Assembly: GCF_017811155.1 (NCBI RefSeq)
Contig: NZ_JACVCV010000005.1
Coordinates: 124,001 to 188,000 of the forward strand
Direction of reading: 5' to 3'
DNA: 64,000 bases
DNA from: Lunatimonas salinarum
Lineage (GTDB): Bacteria > Bacteroidota > Bacteroidia > Cytophagales > Cyclobacteriaceae
The position numbers were made by a program, and so were the translations under genes. Position 1 is the stretch's first letter. The number at the start of each line of letters is the position of its first letter. Below the pieces are notes generated by a model. The model was not told the origin of the DNA. It saw nothing but the letters and a program-made list of their open reading frames with translations, and made no database searches. Of this stretch, positions 45,369 through 54,634 are shown piece after piece.

Positions 45369-48300
45369 TTAAAAATTGTATCCTAGAGTGACGTAAAATC
45401 TCATTTTTTCTACATCGTAGTTACGTATCGGCCTAGCCGCATCAAACTTTACATAATAATTCAACAGCACTGTCCTCAAGCCTGCCCCGTAACTTTGAAG
45501 CCAAGGGTTATTAAAATTATTTAGCGTAATCACAAATGGTGACCCTTCCGTGCGAATAACTTCCGTATTTTGGTCGTTGATTCGCTCCCATGGTGCCGCG
45601 TTGTTCCATGAGGACCCTGCATCGTAAAACCCGACAAGCTGAAAGTTACGGATAAAATTGGAGGTTATATTGCCCCTGGAGAGGTAAGCAAACAGCGGGA
45701 TACGTAATTCTGAGGTGAAGGTGATCACGTTCCTACCCCTTATCTCATCGTAGTCGTAGCCCCGCAAGTCAACAAACTCTGTGAAAAGGATGTTGGAATT
45801 TTCCACGCCTTGTGCATTTCGCACCGGGGATATCTCTGGTCTATTACTTGGAGGCTGATGAAACTGATTGAAGAGCCAGTTATCCATCCCTCCGACGAGG
45901 TACTGTTGAGGATTATTTCCGAAGAAACTACCCCCAAATACCCTCATGGCCAAGGTAATGTTTTTGTGAATTTTTTGGTAGTTGCGCAGATCTACGAAGG
46001 CATTGCTAAACGAGCGCTGATTATTCGAAAGCCCCTGATAGTGGGTCACACCAATCTTTCCTTTGAAGCCTTGCTCCATATAAAGCCCTAACAACCTGGT
46101 TTTATCCACAACAAACTCCGCTCTTCCCCCTGCGTAGTTCACATCGAACCGGTTTTGCCTTTCGTCTGTACCCCGCAAGATCGAGTCAGGATTCAAATTA
46201 AAATACTGAGTCTTCGCCACAAAAGGACTCAATGTGAAGCGTGTTCCTACTGAGAATGGGTAGGAAATTCCCAATTCGGTCTTAGTGAGCACATACTTTT
46301 GTGCGGTAAGATCGCCCTCACTGCGATTGATTGCCCGTCTATCAAACCTGCCTCGAAGGTCTATCCTACTCTTCAAATATTCGTATTCAAAAAAGACATC
46401 GCTACCAGAACGAAAATCCAACGCAGTCATGATGCCTCCCCTGACCGAGTGATTGTCTAGCAGATCACTCATTTTTCCATGTAAATTAATCGCAAACCCC
46501 CTCAATGGATCCACCTCAAAGTTGGTATTTAAACTAGTGGTAGCGAACAGGGGAGTATAAGTACTAGGACCTGTAACCCGCTTAACCATTGATTGCTGCC
46601 TAAATGCCTCCAATATATTACTTCTACCGACTGCGCCGGGCTGTTGTTGCGGTGGCTGCTGCGCTTGCTGCTGAAGTGTGCTACCTGGAGGAATTGTATC
46701 AAAGGTGTAGTCGTCGGTATTTATTCCTCCCTCTCGTTCGAAACGCAGCCTATCCAGACTAATCGCTCCCGTCGCAGGCTGAGGTGTAGAAGGCAAGGTG
46801 TCTGCAGATACGGATGGTTGATTCATTGCAGCGGATGCTGCAGACACTCTAGCAGAATTGGGAAGGGGGGGTGAAGTTGTGCCGGAATCAGGACGTGGAG
46901 CCCCTCCAATCAAAAGACTTTCTAGGTCGACTCCACCCACGATGGTTGTATCCGCCACCACTTGGCCATCATCCGTACGTCGCTGTGCCCTATCGATTAA
47001 TGAAGGTGCCGATTCGGAAGACTCCTCAATACGATCGGACTCACCGCCTTCTTCCTCTGCTTCCCGTTGGATACGACGTGAGGAAATGCGCTCGTTCAAT
47101 TCTTTTGCTTGTTGTATTTGCAGCCGGGGCGTGCTGGGGGTGAATTGATCCAGATTGGGAAAATTCTCCAAAACCAACCGGCTTTGATTACCATCTCTTA
47201 CCGCATAGGCCCATTTATTGGCTCGCAAGGAATAGTCGAAAGTTTCCACACTACGGTTAAAGGCGGAAACCTGACTACTCACCATATTTCCTAAGCCAAA
47301 CCGCATGATGTTCATTATCCCGCTCTGCTCGCTCAAATGAAGTACCGTAGTATTGTTTAGCTTCCTCGGCATTATATTTATATGATTTACGTTGGTCAAC
47401 TTGGTATGGACCAACGTATCATTCCCGGTTTCCAGCATAAAAATATTATAATAATCGGGCAGGTTGTTTACATCGATATTCCCCGTTAATAGGCTGTCTG
47501 GAAGTTCTGCTTTATTGGACGCGTATATTATGGTAGAGTCGTTTAAAAAGACCGGGGTTCTGTTGTCAAACACATCGTTGGTGATTCGCCGACCTTGTCC
47601 CCGCATGTTGAGTGTGTAGATATCTGTCTTACCGTTTGAAATGGCGGAAATGACCATGGCACGCCCACTAGGAGAAAAATCCAAATCGAGGATCTGCGTT
47701 AGGTTACGCAAGAATATTTTATCCTGGGAACTTCCATCAATGGCACGCATACGGATAGTGGTGACCCCTCGCTTGAAGCCTGCCAAAACTAAGTTCAACG
47801 TATCACGCCAAGCGATCGCAGGTGTCGTAAAATCTGCCTCCTGATCGAAAGAGGAGTACCCTCCTTTAAAAATAATCCGCTCCCGGCTATTGGAAAGATC
47901 GCGGATGATAACACGAAACTTCCCACCGTTATTTAACACGTAGGCCAAGTTTTTGCCGTCAGGGCTAAATTTGACAGAGGTAATGGACCCGTATTTATTA
48001 TTGGAGGTAGAGGCTATTTCGTTGTTCTTATTAACCTCTTTAAAGGTATCCAACACCTGTTTATTCAAACTCGTATAGAAGGAGCTCCATTCTGTCTGAA
48101 AATCTTTGAAGCGCCTGCCTAGGGTATTCGCAATACTGTTTTCCTCGTTTCGATTGATCCGGCTTAGATTAAGGATACTGGATATGTACCTCCGCCCAAA
48201 GCGCTCTACGATAAAATTCCAAATAGACTGTCCTACTAGTGCCGCTTCCTGTGGGTTTAGCTTATGCAGTTTTGGATTTTCATTGCCATTCAGGTAATGT

Positions 48301-48881
48301 CTAACAAAGTCATCCATCTCCATATCCCACCCGTAAGCCATGTACCTTGCCGCCCCGTCAATGAACCAATCCGGAAAATTATTGATCAGATTAGATTGGA
48401 ACGCGTCACTGATGCTGGAGCCATACAGCATTTCCTCCATGATGATTTTAGAGGTTTGGTACAGCAATTCCTTTTTAAAGGATTCCCAAGAGCCGGTAAA
48501 AGGGACTTCAGCCAATAATTTGGAGAAAAAGGTTTGCCCATCAATGGTATAGTTGTTTTTATTGATGTTAAGATTGCTCTCCAAGAGCTCCTGACTGGAG
48601 TTGTAAATAAAAATTTTTGGCTTCGTGTATGCTACGTAGCCGATTGTCTGCGTAAGGCGGTCAAATTCCCCTTCCAAAAAGTCTATTGCATAACGAGCAT
48701 TGGTAATGCCTCCGTCGTAAAAATAGACTTCGAAGTTGTTTGAACTGAAGTGGTACCACTCCTTATTCTTATGCTGAACCCGGTTCTTTCCAAAACGTTC
48801 CTGATCGAACTGTGCGTTGGCCAAATGAAGGTTACCAACCACGAAAATGACAATAAACAGGAGTAGAAATCTAACGCTCAT
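45369..48881 (-). CDS. Mosaic outer-membrane protein: peptidase-like, TolB-like propeller and BamA-like barrel
   Basis: A 1,170-residue exported protein with a signal peptide (1-23, ending LANAQ). An N-terminal part (about 30-270) resembles the peptidase MA fold, but the HExxH zinc motif is replaced around TSKIIMEEMLYG, so it is probably not an active protease. Next is a beta-propeller with PD40-type units (about 290-590, SVKFSPDGKNLAYVL, then DLDFSPSGRAMVIS). A low-complexity linker rich in Gln, Pro and Ser (about 600-770) leads to a C-terminal Omp85-like barrel (about 780-1170, RGYDYDEIRGRNVITFTSELRIPLF and GFYDAGSSW). It may insert in or help assemble the outer membrane. It sits between the FAD oxidoreductase and yicC on the same strand. 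Confidence 0.82.
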   Translation of the reverse strand: MSVRFLLLFIVIFVVGNLHLANAQFDQERFGKNRVQHKNKEWYHFSSNNFEVYFYDGGITNARYAIDFLEGEFDRLTQTIGYVAYTKPKIFIYNSSQELLESNLNINKNNYTIDGQTFFSKLLAEVPFTGSWESFKKELLYQTSKIIMEEMLYGSSISDAFQSNLINNFPDWFIDGAARYMAYGWDMEMDDFVRHYLNGNENPKLHKLNPQEAALVGQSIWNFIVERFGRRYISSILNLSRINRNEENSIANTLGRRFKDFQTEWSSFYTSLNKQVLDTFKEVNKNNEIASTSNNKYGSITSVKFSPDGKNLAYVLNNGGKFRVIIRDLSNSRERIIFKGGYSSFDQEADFTTPAIAWRDTLNLVLAGFKRGVTTIRMRAIDGSSQDKIFLRNLTQILDLDFSPSGRAMVISAISNGKTDIYTLNMRGQGRRITNDVFDNRTPVFLNDSTIIYASNKAELPDSLLTGNIDVNNLPDYYNIFMLETGNDTLVHTKLTNVNHINIMPRKLNNTTVLHLSEQSGIMNIMRFGLGNMVSSQVSAFNRSVETFDYSLRANKWAYAVRDGNQSRLVLENFPNLDQFTPSTPRLQIQQAKELNERISSRRIQREAEEEGGESDRIEESSESAPSLIDRAQRRTDDGQVVADTTIVGGVDLESLLIGGAPRPDSGTTSPPLPNSARVSAASAAMNQPSVSADTLPSTPQPATGAISLDRLRFEREGGINTDDYTFDTIPPGSTLQQQAQQPPQQQPGAVGRSNILEAFRQQSMVKRVTGPSTYTPLFATTSLNTNFEVDPLRGFAINLHGKMSDLLDNHSVRGGIMTALDFRSGSDVFFEYEYLKSRIDLRGRFDRRAINRSEGDLTAQKYVLTKTELGISYPFSVGTRFTLSPFVAKTQYFNLNPDSILRGTDERQNRFDVNYAGGRAEFVVDKTRLLGLYMEQGFKGKIGVTHYQGLSNNQRSFSNAFVDLRNYQKIHKNITLAMRVFGGSFFGNNPQQYLVGGMDNWLFNQFHQPPSNRPEISPVRNAQGVENSNILFTEFVDLRGYDYDEIRGRNVITFTSELRIPLFAYLSRGNITSNFIRNFQLVGFYDAGSSWNNAAPWERINDQNTEVIRTEGSPFVITLNNFNNPWLQSYGAGLRTVLLNYYVKFDAARPIRNYDVEKMRFYVTLGYNF

Positions 48882-48910
48882 TTATTTTCCTTCATGTACT
48901 TTCTGATTCT

Positions 48911-49963
48911 TTAAATATACTTAAAAAATCGATTTATGTTCACCTCTTTTGCAGGTTCCTTGCTAAAAGTTAACAAATTACTCATTTCTCGACTCAAATA
49001 AGGTGCCATAGAAACGCCCTTTGCCCCAAGCCCATTAAATATATATACCTGATTATAAGCAGGATGCCGTCCTAAAAATGGCTTTCGGTCTTTGGTCGCA
49101 GGCCGTATGCCCCAATCATGCCGTAGAATGGTTGGCCAGGGCAGATTTATCAGTGACTGCAATTTTTCCAGCAATTCGACCTTTCCCTTTTCCGTAGAAC
49201 CAGATTCCAAATCTTGATTATCGTAAGTAGACCCAACCCGGTGAACGCCTTCCTCTAAAGTAATTCGAAACACTCCCCGGTTAATAATTTCTTCCGGAGA
49301 AAAGGATTGTTCCACAGTCAATATTTCTCCCCGAACCGGACGAAAGGGCAGCCAGGCAAAGTACTTGCTTTTCAAGGCCTCCAGGCCATTGGTGTAAACA
49401 ACCGCTTTGGCTTCAATCCCATTGTAGGAAATGCCATCTGAATGCAGGATCAGCTTTGTTTCGTCAAAAAGCTCCTGCGTGAGCAAGCCCTCATTTTGCA
49501 GCCAATGACTATACGCATCCAGCAACTTTGGAATATTTAAGTAACCGCAGTGGGCAAGCACCACGCCTCCATAAGGGTCACTGACTACGTCATATTTCGA
49601 TGCAGTGCGTATTTCAAGTAGGTAACGGCTAAAACTCATCCGGCTACTATTTCCCATCCACTCGTTTTGCTCCTCAACATTTAAAAATGGCCTGTAAATG
49701 GGTCTAGGTTCCAAAAAACGCTGACCCAACCGCTCTTCCAAACTCCGGTAGAAGGGTTCAATTTCCGGAAAATGCAAATCTGCCGCCCAGGTCTTGACCA
49801 TCTTCCTTCCGGTAATTGGGTTGTAAAGACCGGCGGCTACCCGGGAACTCATATGCATGCCAGGCATATCCACCAAATGCACACGGTGTCCCCCAGCCAT
49901 TAACCTCCAAGACAGCACTGTTCCAGCCAAACCTTGACCAATTAGTAAAAAATCAGTTTTCAT
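48911..49963 (-). CDS. FAD-dependent oxidoreductase of the D-amino acid oxidase family
   Basis: From ATG 49963 the protein has 350 residues. The dinucleotide-binding motif LLIGQGLAGTVLSWRL lies at the N-terminus, then SSRVAAGLYNPITGRKMV (in outline) and the C-terminal Rossmann closure IFNGLGAKGVSMAPYLS. The DAO-type fold oxidises amines or amino acids; the similarity to the second half of MnmC is general and no tRNA role is shown. The substrate is unknown. TTG at 49969 is rejected as start. It is the first gene of a three-gene minus-strand operon, 29 bases before the mosaic barrel gene. Confidence 0.87.
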   Translation of the reverse strand: MKTDFLLIGQGLAGTVLSWRLMAGGHRVHLVDMPGMHMSSRVAAGLYNPITGRKMVKTWAADLHFPEIEPFYRSLEERLGQRFLEPRPIYRPFLNVEEQNEWMGNSSRMSFSRYLLEIRTASKYDVVSDPYGGVVLAHCGYLNIPKLLDAYSHWLQNEGLLTQELFDETKLILHSDGISYNGIEAKAVVYTNGLEALKSKYFAWLPFRPVRGEILTVEQSFSPEEIINRGVFRITLEEGVHRVGSTYDNQDLESGSTEKGKVELLEKLQSLINLPWPTILRHDWGIRPATKDRKPFLGRHPAYNQVYIFNGLGAKGVSMAPYLSREMSNLLTFSKEPAKEVNINRFFKYI

Positions 49964-50017
49964 ACCCAAAATTAAATCATTATTCGTTATTTTGAATTAA
50001 AATTAATCCATTTGCAC

Positions 50018-50668
50018 ATGCAGCTAAAATCCTTCACGTTTAATCCATTTATGGAAAACACCTATGTGCTGTTTGACGAGACTAAAAAAGCGGTAGTGAT
50101 CGATCCGGGGTGCCATAATAAACAGGAAAGGGGAGAACTCTTTGACTTCATCCAATCACAGGGCCTTGTGCCCGTGAAGCTTTTAAATACCCATTGCCAT
50201 ATTGACCATGTGCTGGGGAATGCATTTATTCAAAACAGTTACGATATCCCCTTGTGGTATCACAAAGACGAGGACCCAATCCTCAAATCTGTACCGGCCT
50301 ACGCACCCAACTACGGGTTCCCGCATTTTCAGGAGTCTTCGGCAGACCATTTCATCGCAGATGGGGAAATCATAAAGTTTGGAAATCAGCAATTGAAAGC
50401 GATCCTTGTGCCGGGGCATTCACCAGGACACTTGGTTTTTTACCATGAGGCTTCCAAAATCTGCATAGGTGGTGACACGTTGTTTCAGGGAAGCATTGGC
50501 CGAACCGATCTGCCAGGTGGAGATGCCGACACACTGCTTAATGCCATCAAAGAACGACTGTTTGCCCTTCCAAATGACGTGGTGGTATTCCCAGGGCACG
50601 GACCTGAGACCACCATTGGTGTCGAGAAGATCACCAACCCCTTCGTAGGTAAAAACGCTAGATTTTGA
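50018..50668 (+). CDS. MBL-fold metallo-hydrolase
   Basis: A 216-residue enzyme from ATG 50018. The metal-binding motif THCHIDHVLGN (58-68) gives His59, His61, Asp63 and His64; the later His and Asp ligands are in VPGHSPGHLVFY and IGGDTLFQGSIGR, and the last His in FPGHGPETT. This is the glyoxalase-II-like group of the metallo-beta-lactamase fold; the substrate is probably a thioester but is not shown. It overlaps pssA by four bases (TTGA). The TTG at 50012 is a less likely start. Confidence 0.9.
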   Translation: MQLKSFTFNPFMENTYVLFDETKKAVVIDPGCHNKQERGELFDFIQSQGLVPVKLLNTHCHIDHVLGNAFIQNSYDIPLWYHKDEDPILKSVPAYAPNYGFPHFQESSADHFIADGEIIKFGNQQLKAILVPGHSPGHLVFYHEASKICIGGDTLFQGSIGRTDLPGGDADTLLNAIKERLFALPNDVVVFPGHGPETTIGVEKITNPFVGKNARF

Positions 50669-51369
50669 AGGTGAAAAAGCACATTCCCAACCTGATCACT
50701 TGCCTTAACCTCTGCAGCGGCATGGCTGGTATTTACGTTGTATTGGAAGGCCGATTACTGTGGGGAGCCTATTTCGTCATGGCCGCCGCAGTTTTCGACT
50801 TTCTGGATGGGTTTGTCGCAAAATTGCTCAAAGCCCATAGCGAGATAGGCAAACAATTGGATTCCCTGGCAGATATGGTCACTTTTGGGGTGTTACCGGC
50901 ATTCATCGCCTTCAAACTGCTCCAAAGTGGTGGTCAGTTGGAATACCTCCCCTACCTCTCATTTCTTATTGGCATACAATCCGCTCTTCGGCTGGCTAAG
51001 TTTAACATCGATGAGCGACAAAGTGAGCGCTTTATTGGCTTGCCTACCCCAGCTAACGCCTTGTTTTTTAGCACACTACCTCATTTAGCTATGGCGATCC
51101 CTGAGCTTGGTAGACTGCTCCTCCACCCCATCCTAATAGGCCTGTTAGTTGTGCTATTTGCTTTTCTGCTGACCGCGGAACTTCCACTATTGGCCTTGAA
51201 GTTTAAAACATTTTCTGTCAAAAAGAACTTCTCAAAATATCTATTGCTGGCCATTGGATTGGTCGTTTTGGTGATTTTGGGTACTGCCGGAGTTCCCTTT
51301 ATTGTGGTGACTTACCTCCTCCTATCATTGGTTGAAAACCTGCTGACTAAACATGCTGTCCAAACCTAA
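50665..51369 (+). CDS. pssA: CDP-diacylglycerol-serine O-phosphatidyltransferase
   Basis: A 234-residue membrane enzyme that makes phosphatidylserine, the precursor of phosphatidylethanolamine. About seven hydrophobic segments surround the CDP-alcohol phosphotransferase motif DFLDGFVAKLLKA then GKQLDSLADMVTFGV, where the usual Arg after Ala is Lys. The start is either TTG 50665, overlapping the hydrolase stop, or GTG 50671. It overlaps porU by 17 bases, so lipid synthesis and secretion genes share a transcript. The serine substrate is assigned by family. Confidence 0.92.
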   Translation: MKVKKHIPNLITCLNLCSGMAGIYVVLEGRLLWGAYFVMAAAVFDFLDGFVAKLLKAHSEIGKQLDSLADMVTFGVLPAFIAFKLLQSGGQLEYLPYLSFLIGIQSALRLAKFNIDERQSERFIGLPTPANALFFSTLPHLAMAIPELGRLLLHPILIGLLVVLFAFLLTAELPLLALKFKTFSVKKNFSKYLLLAIGLVVLVILGTAGVPFIVVTYLLLSLVENLLTKHAVQT

Positions 51370-54300
51370 CATATGGAACTCACTAGCCACGCTTACCATT
51401 TGGATAATTGCTGTCGGAACCTTACCTGCGCAAGCATTTTTGGTAACCACCGAAACAGAAGGAATATATAAAATCACCCAAACAAAAGCCCAAACCTTAG
51501 GGCTTGGAGAACTTGAAAATATCAGCCTATTTGGGTTGGCCGGCATGCTTCCTCAGCGGTTGGATTCTGGTGCATGGAACATGCAGGAGCTCCCGGGACA
51601 GCTGATCGATGGCACCCTCTATTTTTTCCTTCCCGGGCCGGACACCTTCATCTGGGAGGAAAACTACCCAAGTTTTCAAGTCAATCATTACACAGAAAGG
51701 CAACACTTTATTCTAAAGGGAAATACTCCTTCCCCAAAACGGATCCAAAACCTTAACCCAAGTGAACCTACTCCTGACGATGATAACAACTCCTCCCCGT
51801 GGTATGCAATGGAAAGCTACCATGAACCAACCTACAACCTACTTCAATCGGGCCGAGATTGGTATGGGCATCGAATGTTCTCAGGGCAGCAGACTATCCT
51901 TACGGTAGACGTTCCCTCTGCGTTTGACTCACGACAAGAAGTGCTTTTCTCTGCCACCCTGCTCGCACAATCCATCGCAGACAGCAAGTTTACCACCTCA
52001 TTAAACGGGCAACTTATCAAAGAATCAGCGTTCCCATCGATTCCAAACAGCACTTATGGAATAAAAGGACGGGAGGGGGCCTTCACCGAACAACGTCAAA
52101 TCAATACCTCAGAACGGCTGGAGGTGCAGTTTGACTTCTATACAGCAGACCGCAACGGTGCAGGCTATTTAAAACACTTATGGATAGGCTATCCCGTAAA
52201 CCCTTCCTTAATGGATAACCACGTCCTCTATCGACCGCCAAACACCGCAAAAAATACCACTTTTGAGGCACCTGAAAACCGACAGGCTTGGTCCCTTGCC
52301 CCCAAAACGCAGAAAATCGCAAATGGTAGCCTTCTCCCAGCTGAAGTATCCAAAATTGCTTTTTTTGACCCCCGATCAGTCCCAGAAATGACAATCTCCA
52401 GACCAATGGACCTCTCCCTGCGCGAAAACACATTCTTTCCGGAATTATGGATCGTGACCGCCCCACACTTTATGCCAGAGGCCAACCGTTTGGCTTCATT
52501 CAAAAGCAGTTCGGGCATATCAGCCAAAGCCGTATCCATCGATGCCGTATACGATGCCTTCGGATATGGAAATCCCGACCCAAGTGCGTTACGAAACTTC
52601 TTGGCCTATCAATACCATGAGGGAAAATCCCTGCAAAACGTTCTGCTATTGGGAAAGGGCACTTTTGATTTCAAAAATATCCTTGAGGGCGAACCTAACT
52701 TAGTACCAACCTACAGTTCCAGAAATAGCCTCAATCCACTCACAACTTACAGTTCGGACGATTATTTTGGCTTCCTATCCTTTGGAGACGGTGAATGGGA
52801 AGAATCGAACTCCGGAGATCACCTGCTATCTATAGGAGTTGGAAGGATTCCTGCCATAAGTTTATCCGATGCCAAACATGCCATTGACAAAATTATTCAA
52901 TACAGCACCCGGGAGGGTCATGAAGGAGATTGGAAACGCAAGCTACTGTTGATTGCGGACGACGGAGACAACAATATCCACCTAACCGATGCCGAAGCCC
53001 ACGCAACTTTTCTCTTCAACAACCACCCGGAATTTATCGTTGATAAACTGTATTTAGACCGCTTTGAACAAGTCAATACAGGGAGCTCACAAGCATCCCC
53101 CGCGGCGCGTACCTATTTGAAAGAATGGCTCCGAGAATCCGGATTAGTAATCAACTACATTGGCCATGGAAATGAAACCACCTTGGCTGCGGAAGGGTTA
53201 TTTCGGGTAGCCGATATTGCTGAAATGCCAGCATCCAACCGCCTGCCTGTGTTTGTAACAGCCACCTGTGAATTTGGCCGACACGACAGCCCTTTGGTTC
53301 AAAGCGCCGCCGAAATGCTGCTTTTGACTCCTGAAAAAGGGGCCATTGCCCTGCTGACTACCGGGCGTCCAGTTTTCAGCAGTGTGAACTTCTTACTTAA
53401 CAGGGCGTTCATAGAGCATCTATTTGCCCGCCCCTATGGAGAATCACTTTCCTTGGGAGAAATCTTTCGACTGACGAAGAACAATAGCCTAAGCGGTTCG
53501 CTAAATCGAAATTTTTCGCTACTGGGAGATCCTTCCCTGAAGCTTTCACTTCCTGAATACCGGATCGGAGACCTCGAGCTACGCGATGGCCTGACGGAAA
53601 TGGAAGTAGATACTATACAGGCGATGCAGCGGATTCATTTTCGCGGTTCCGTATCCGACCCACTCTCCGGAGCCATCCCTGCGGGGTTTAATGGGACATT
53701 TGATATCCGTATATTGGACAAACCATTGACCTTAAAAACGCTCGGTGACGAAAGTCCGTCTGTGGAGTTTTTCGAAAACCGTGCCCTTTTGCACAAGGGA
53801 GTGGGAACGATTAAGGATGGGAATTTTGAAGGAAGCTTCTTTGTAGGTAAGAATATCGACTACCGCATTGGAGATGGAAGCATCCAACTGTTTGGCCTTG
53901 ATTCAGCTTCCGGCGGGGAAATGATTGGCGCCCTTCGGGTGAAAATAGGCGGCACCTATACAGAGACTCCGGAAGATACCCAAGGGCCGCAAGTCGCCAT
54001 CAATTACAACAGCCCAAACTTGTCGCCAAACGGGCAGCTATCCTCCACACAGGTTCAGCTCACCGTTTTCTTTGAAGATCCTTCCGGAATAAACATTTCA
54101 CCCATAAATCTGGGGCAGGATATCACCCTGCGGCTAAACGATCAGGATCCAGTGGTTTTAAACCACCTCTTTCGCTCATTAGATTCCGGATTTGAACGAG
54201 GAAAATTGCTGATGGAAGTATCCGGCCTCAAATCAGGAATAAACCAGTTGGTTATTACCGCCTTTGACAACCTAGGCAACCGTACGGCTAAGGATTTTAG

Positions 54301-54634
54301 GGTAGATGTGACTGGCATCGAATCAATCAAAATTTTAGCTGTAGCCAACTACCCAAACCCGGCTTCACTGGAAACCTCCTTTCGGTTTAGGCATAATCGG
54401 CCGGGGGAAACGGTTGGTGTTACGTTGCGGATCTTTTCGATTGACGGTCGTGAAATATTTTCTACGGAAAGACGTTTTGAAAACGCTGGTGAAAACATCA
54501 GCGGTCTTGATTGGATATTTTCAGAGGGCAACGCTGTATTTCCCATAAAAGGACCGTATATTTATCATTTAAAACTCTCATCTGAGCAGGACGGCAGTTC
54601 CGACCAGATAGGAGGAAAATTATTGATTAAATGA
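51353..54634 (+). CDS. porU: T9SS sortase PorU (C25 peptidase family)
   Basis: A 1,093-residue surface protein that removes the C-terminal sorting signal from T9SS cargo and transfers it to anionic lipopolysaccharide. After a signal peptide (about 1-28) comes a long beta-rich N-terminal region, then a gingipain-like C25 catalytic core (about 360-720). The catalytic pair is present: His605 in NYIGHGNET and Cys639 in TATCEFGRHDSP. Ig-like parts follow, and the C-terminus has a T9SS-type tail (YPNPASLETSFRF then IKGPYIYHLKLS). It is encoded between pssA and porV with overlaps at both ends (17 and 4 bases). Confidence 0.95.
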   Translation: MLSKPNIWNSLATLTIWIIAVGTLPAQAFLVTTETEGIYKITQTKAQTLGLGELENISLFGLAGMLPQRLDSGAWNMQELPGQLIDGTLYFFLPGPDTFIWEENYPSFQVNHYTERQHFILKGNTPSPKRIQNLNPSEPTPDDDNNSSPWYAMESYHEPTYNLLQSGRDWYGHRMFSGQQTILTVDVPSAFDSRQEVLFSATLLAQSIADSKFTTSLNGQLIKESAFPSIPNSTYGIKGREGAFTEQRQINTSERLEVQFDFYTADRNGAGYLKHLWIGYPVNPSLMDNHVLYRPPNTAKNTTFEAPENRQAWSLAPKTQKIANGSLLPAEVSKIAFFDPRSVPEMTISRPMDLSLRENTFFPELWIVTAPHFMPEANRLASFKSSSGISAKAVSIDAVYDAFGYGNPDPSALRNFLAYQYHEGKSLQNVLLLGKGTFDFKNILEGEPNLVPTYSSRNSLNPLTTYSSDDYFGFLSFGDGEWEESNSGDHLLSIGVGRIPAISLSDAKHAIDKIIQYSTREGHEGDWKRKLLLIADDGDNNIHLTDAEAHATFLFNNHPEFIVDKLYLDRFEQVNTGSSQASPAARTYLKEWLRESGLVINYIGHGNETTLAAEGLFRVADIAEMPASNRLPVFVTATCEFGRHDSPLVQSAAEMLLLTPEKGAIALLTTGRPVFSSVNFLLNRAFIEHLFARPYGESLSLGEIFRLTKNNSLSGSLNRNFSLLGDPSLKLSLPEYRIGDLELRDGLTEMEVDTIQAMQRIHFRGSVSDPLSGAIPAGFNGTFDIRILDKPLTLKTLGDESPSVEFFENRALLHKGVGTIKDGNFEGSFFVGKNIDYRIGDGSIQLFGLDSASGGEMIGALRVKIGGTYTETPEDTQGPQVAINYNSPNLSPNGQLSSTQVQLTVFFEDPSGINISPINLGQDITLRLNDQDPVVLNHLFRSLDSGFERGKLLMEVSGLKSGINQLVITAFDNLGNRTAKDFRVDVTGIESIKILAVANYPNPASLETSFRFRHNRPGETVGVTLRIFSIDGREIFSTERRFENAGENISGLDWIFSEGNAVFPIKGPYIYHLKLSSEQDGSSDQIGGKLLIK

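Noticed and set aside
46650-46700. CAG-like short repeats in the mosaic protein gene
   Set aside because: They encode the Gln/Pro-rich linker and are not a CRISPR or tandem-repeat array.
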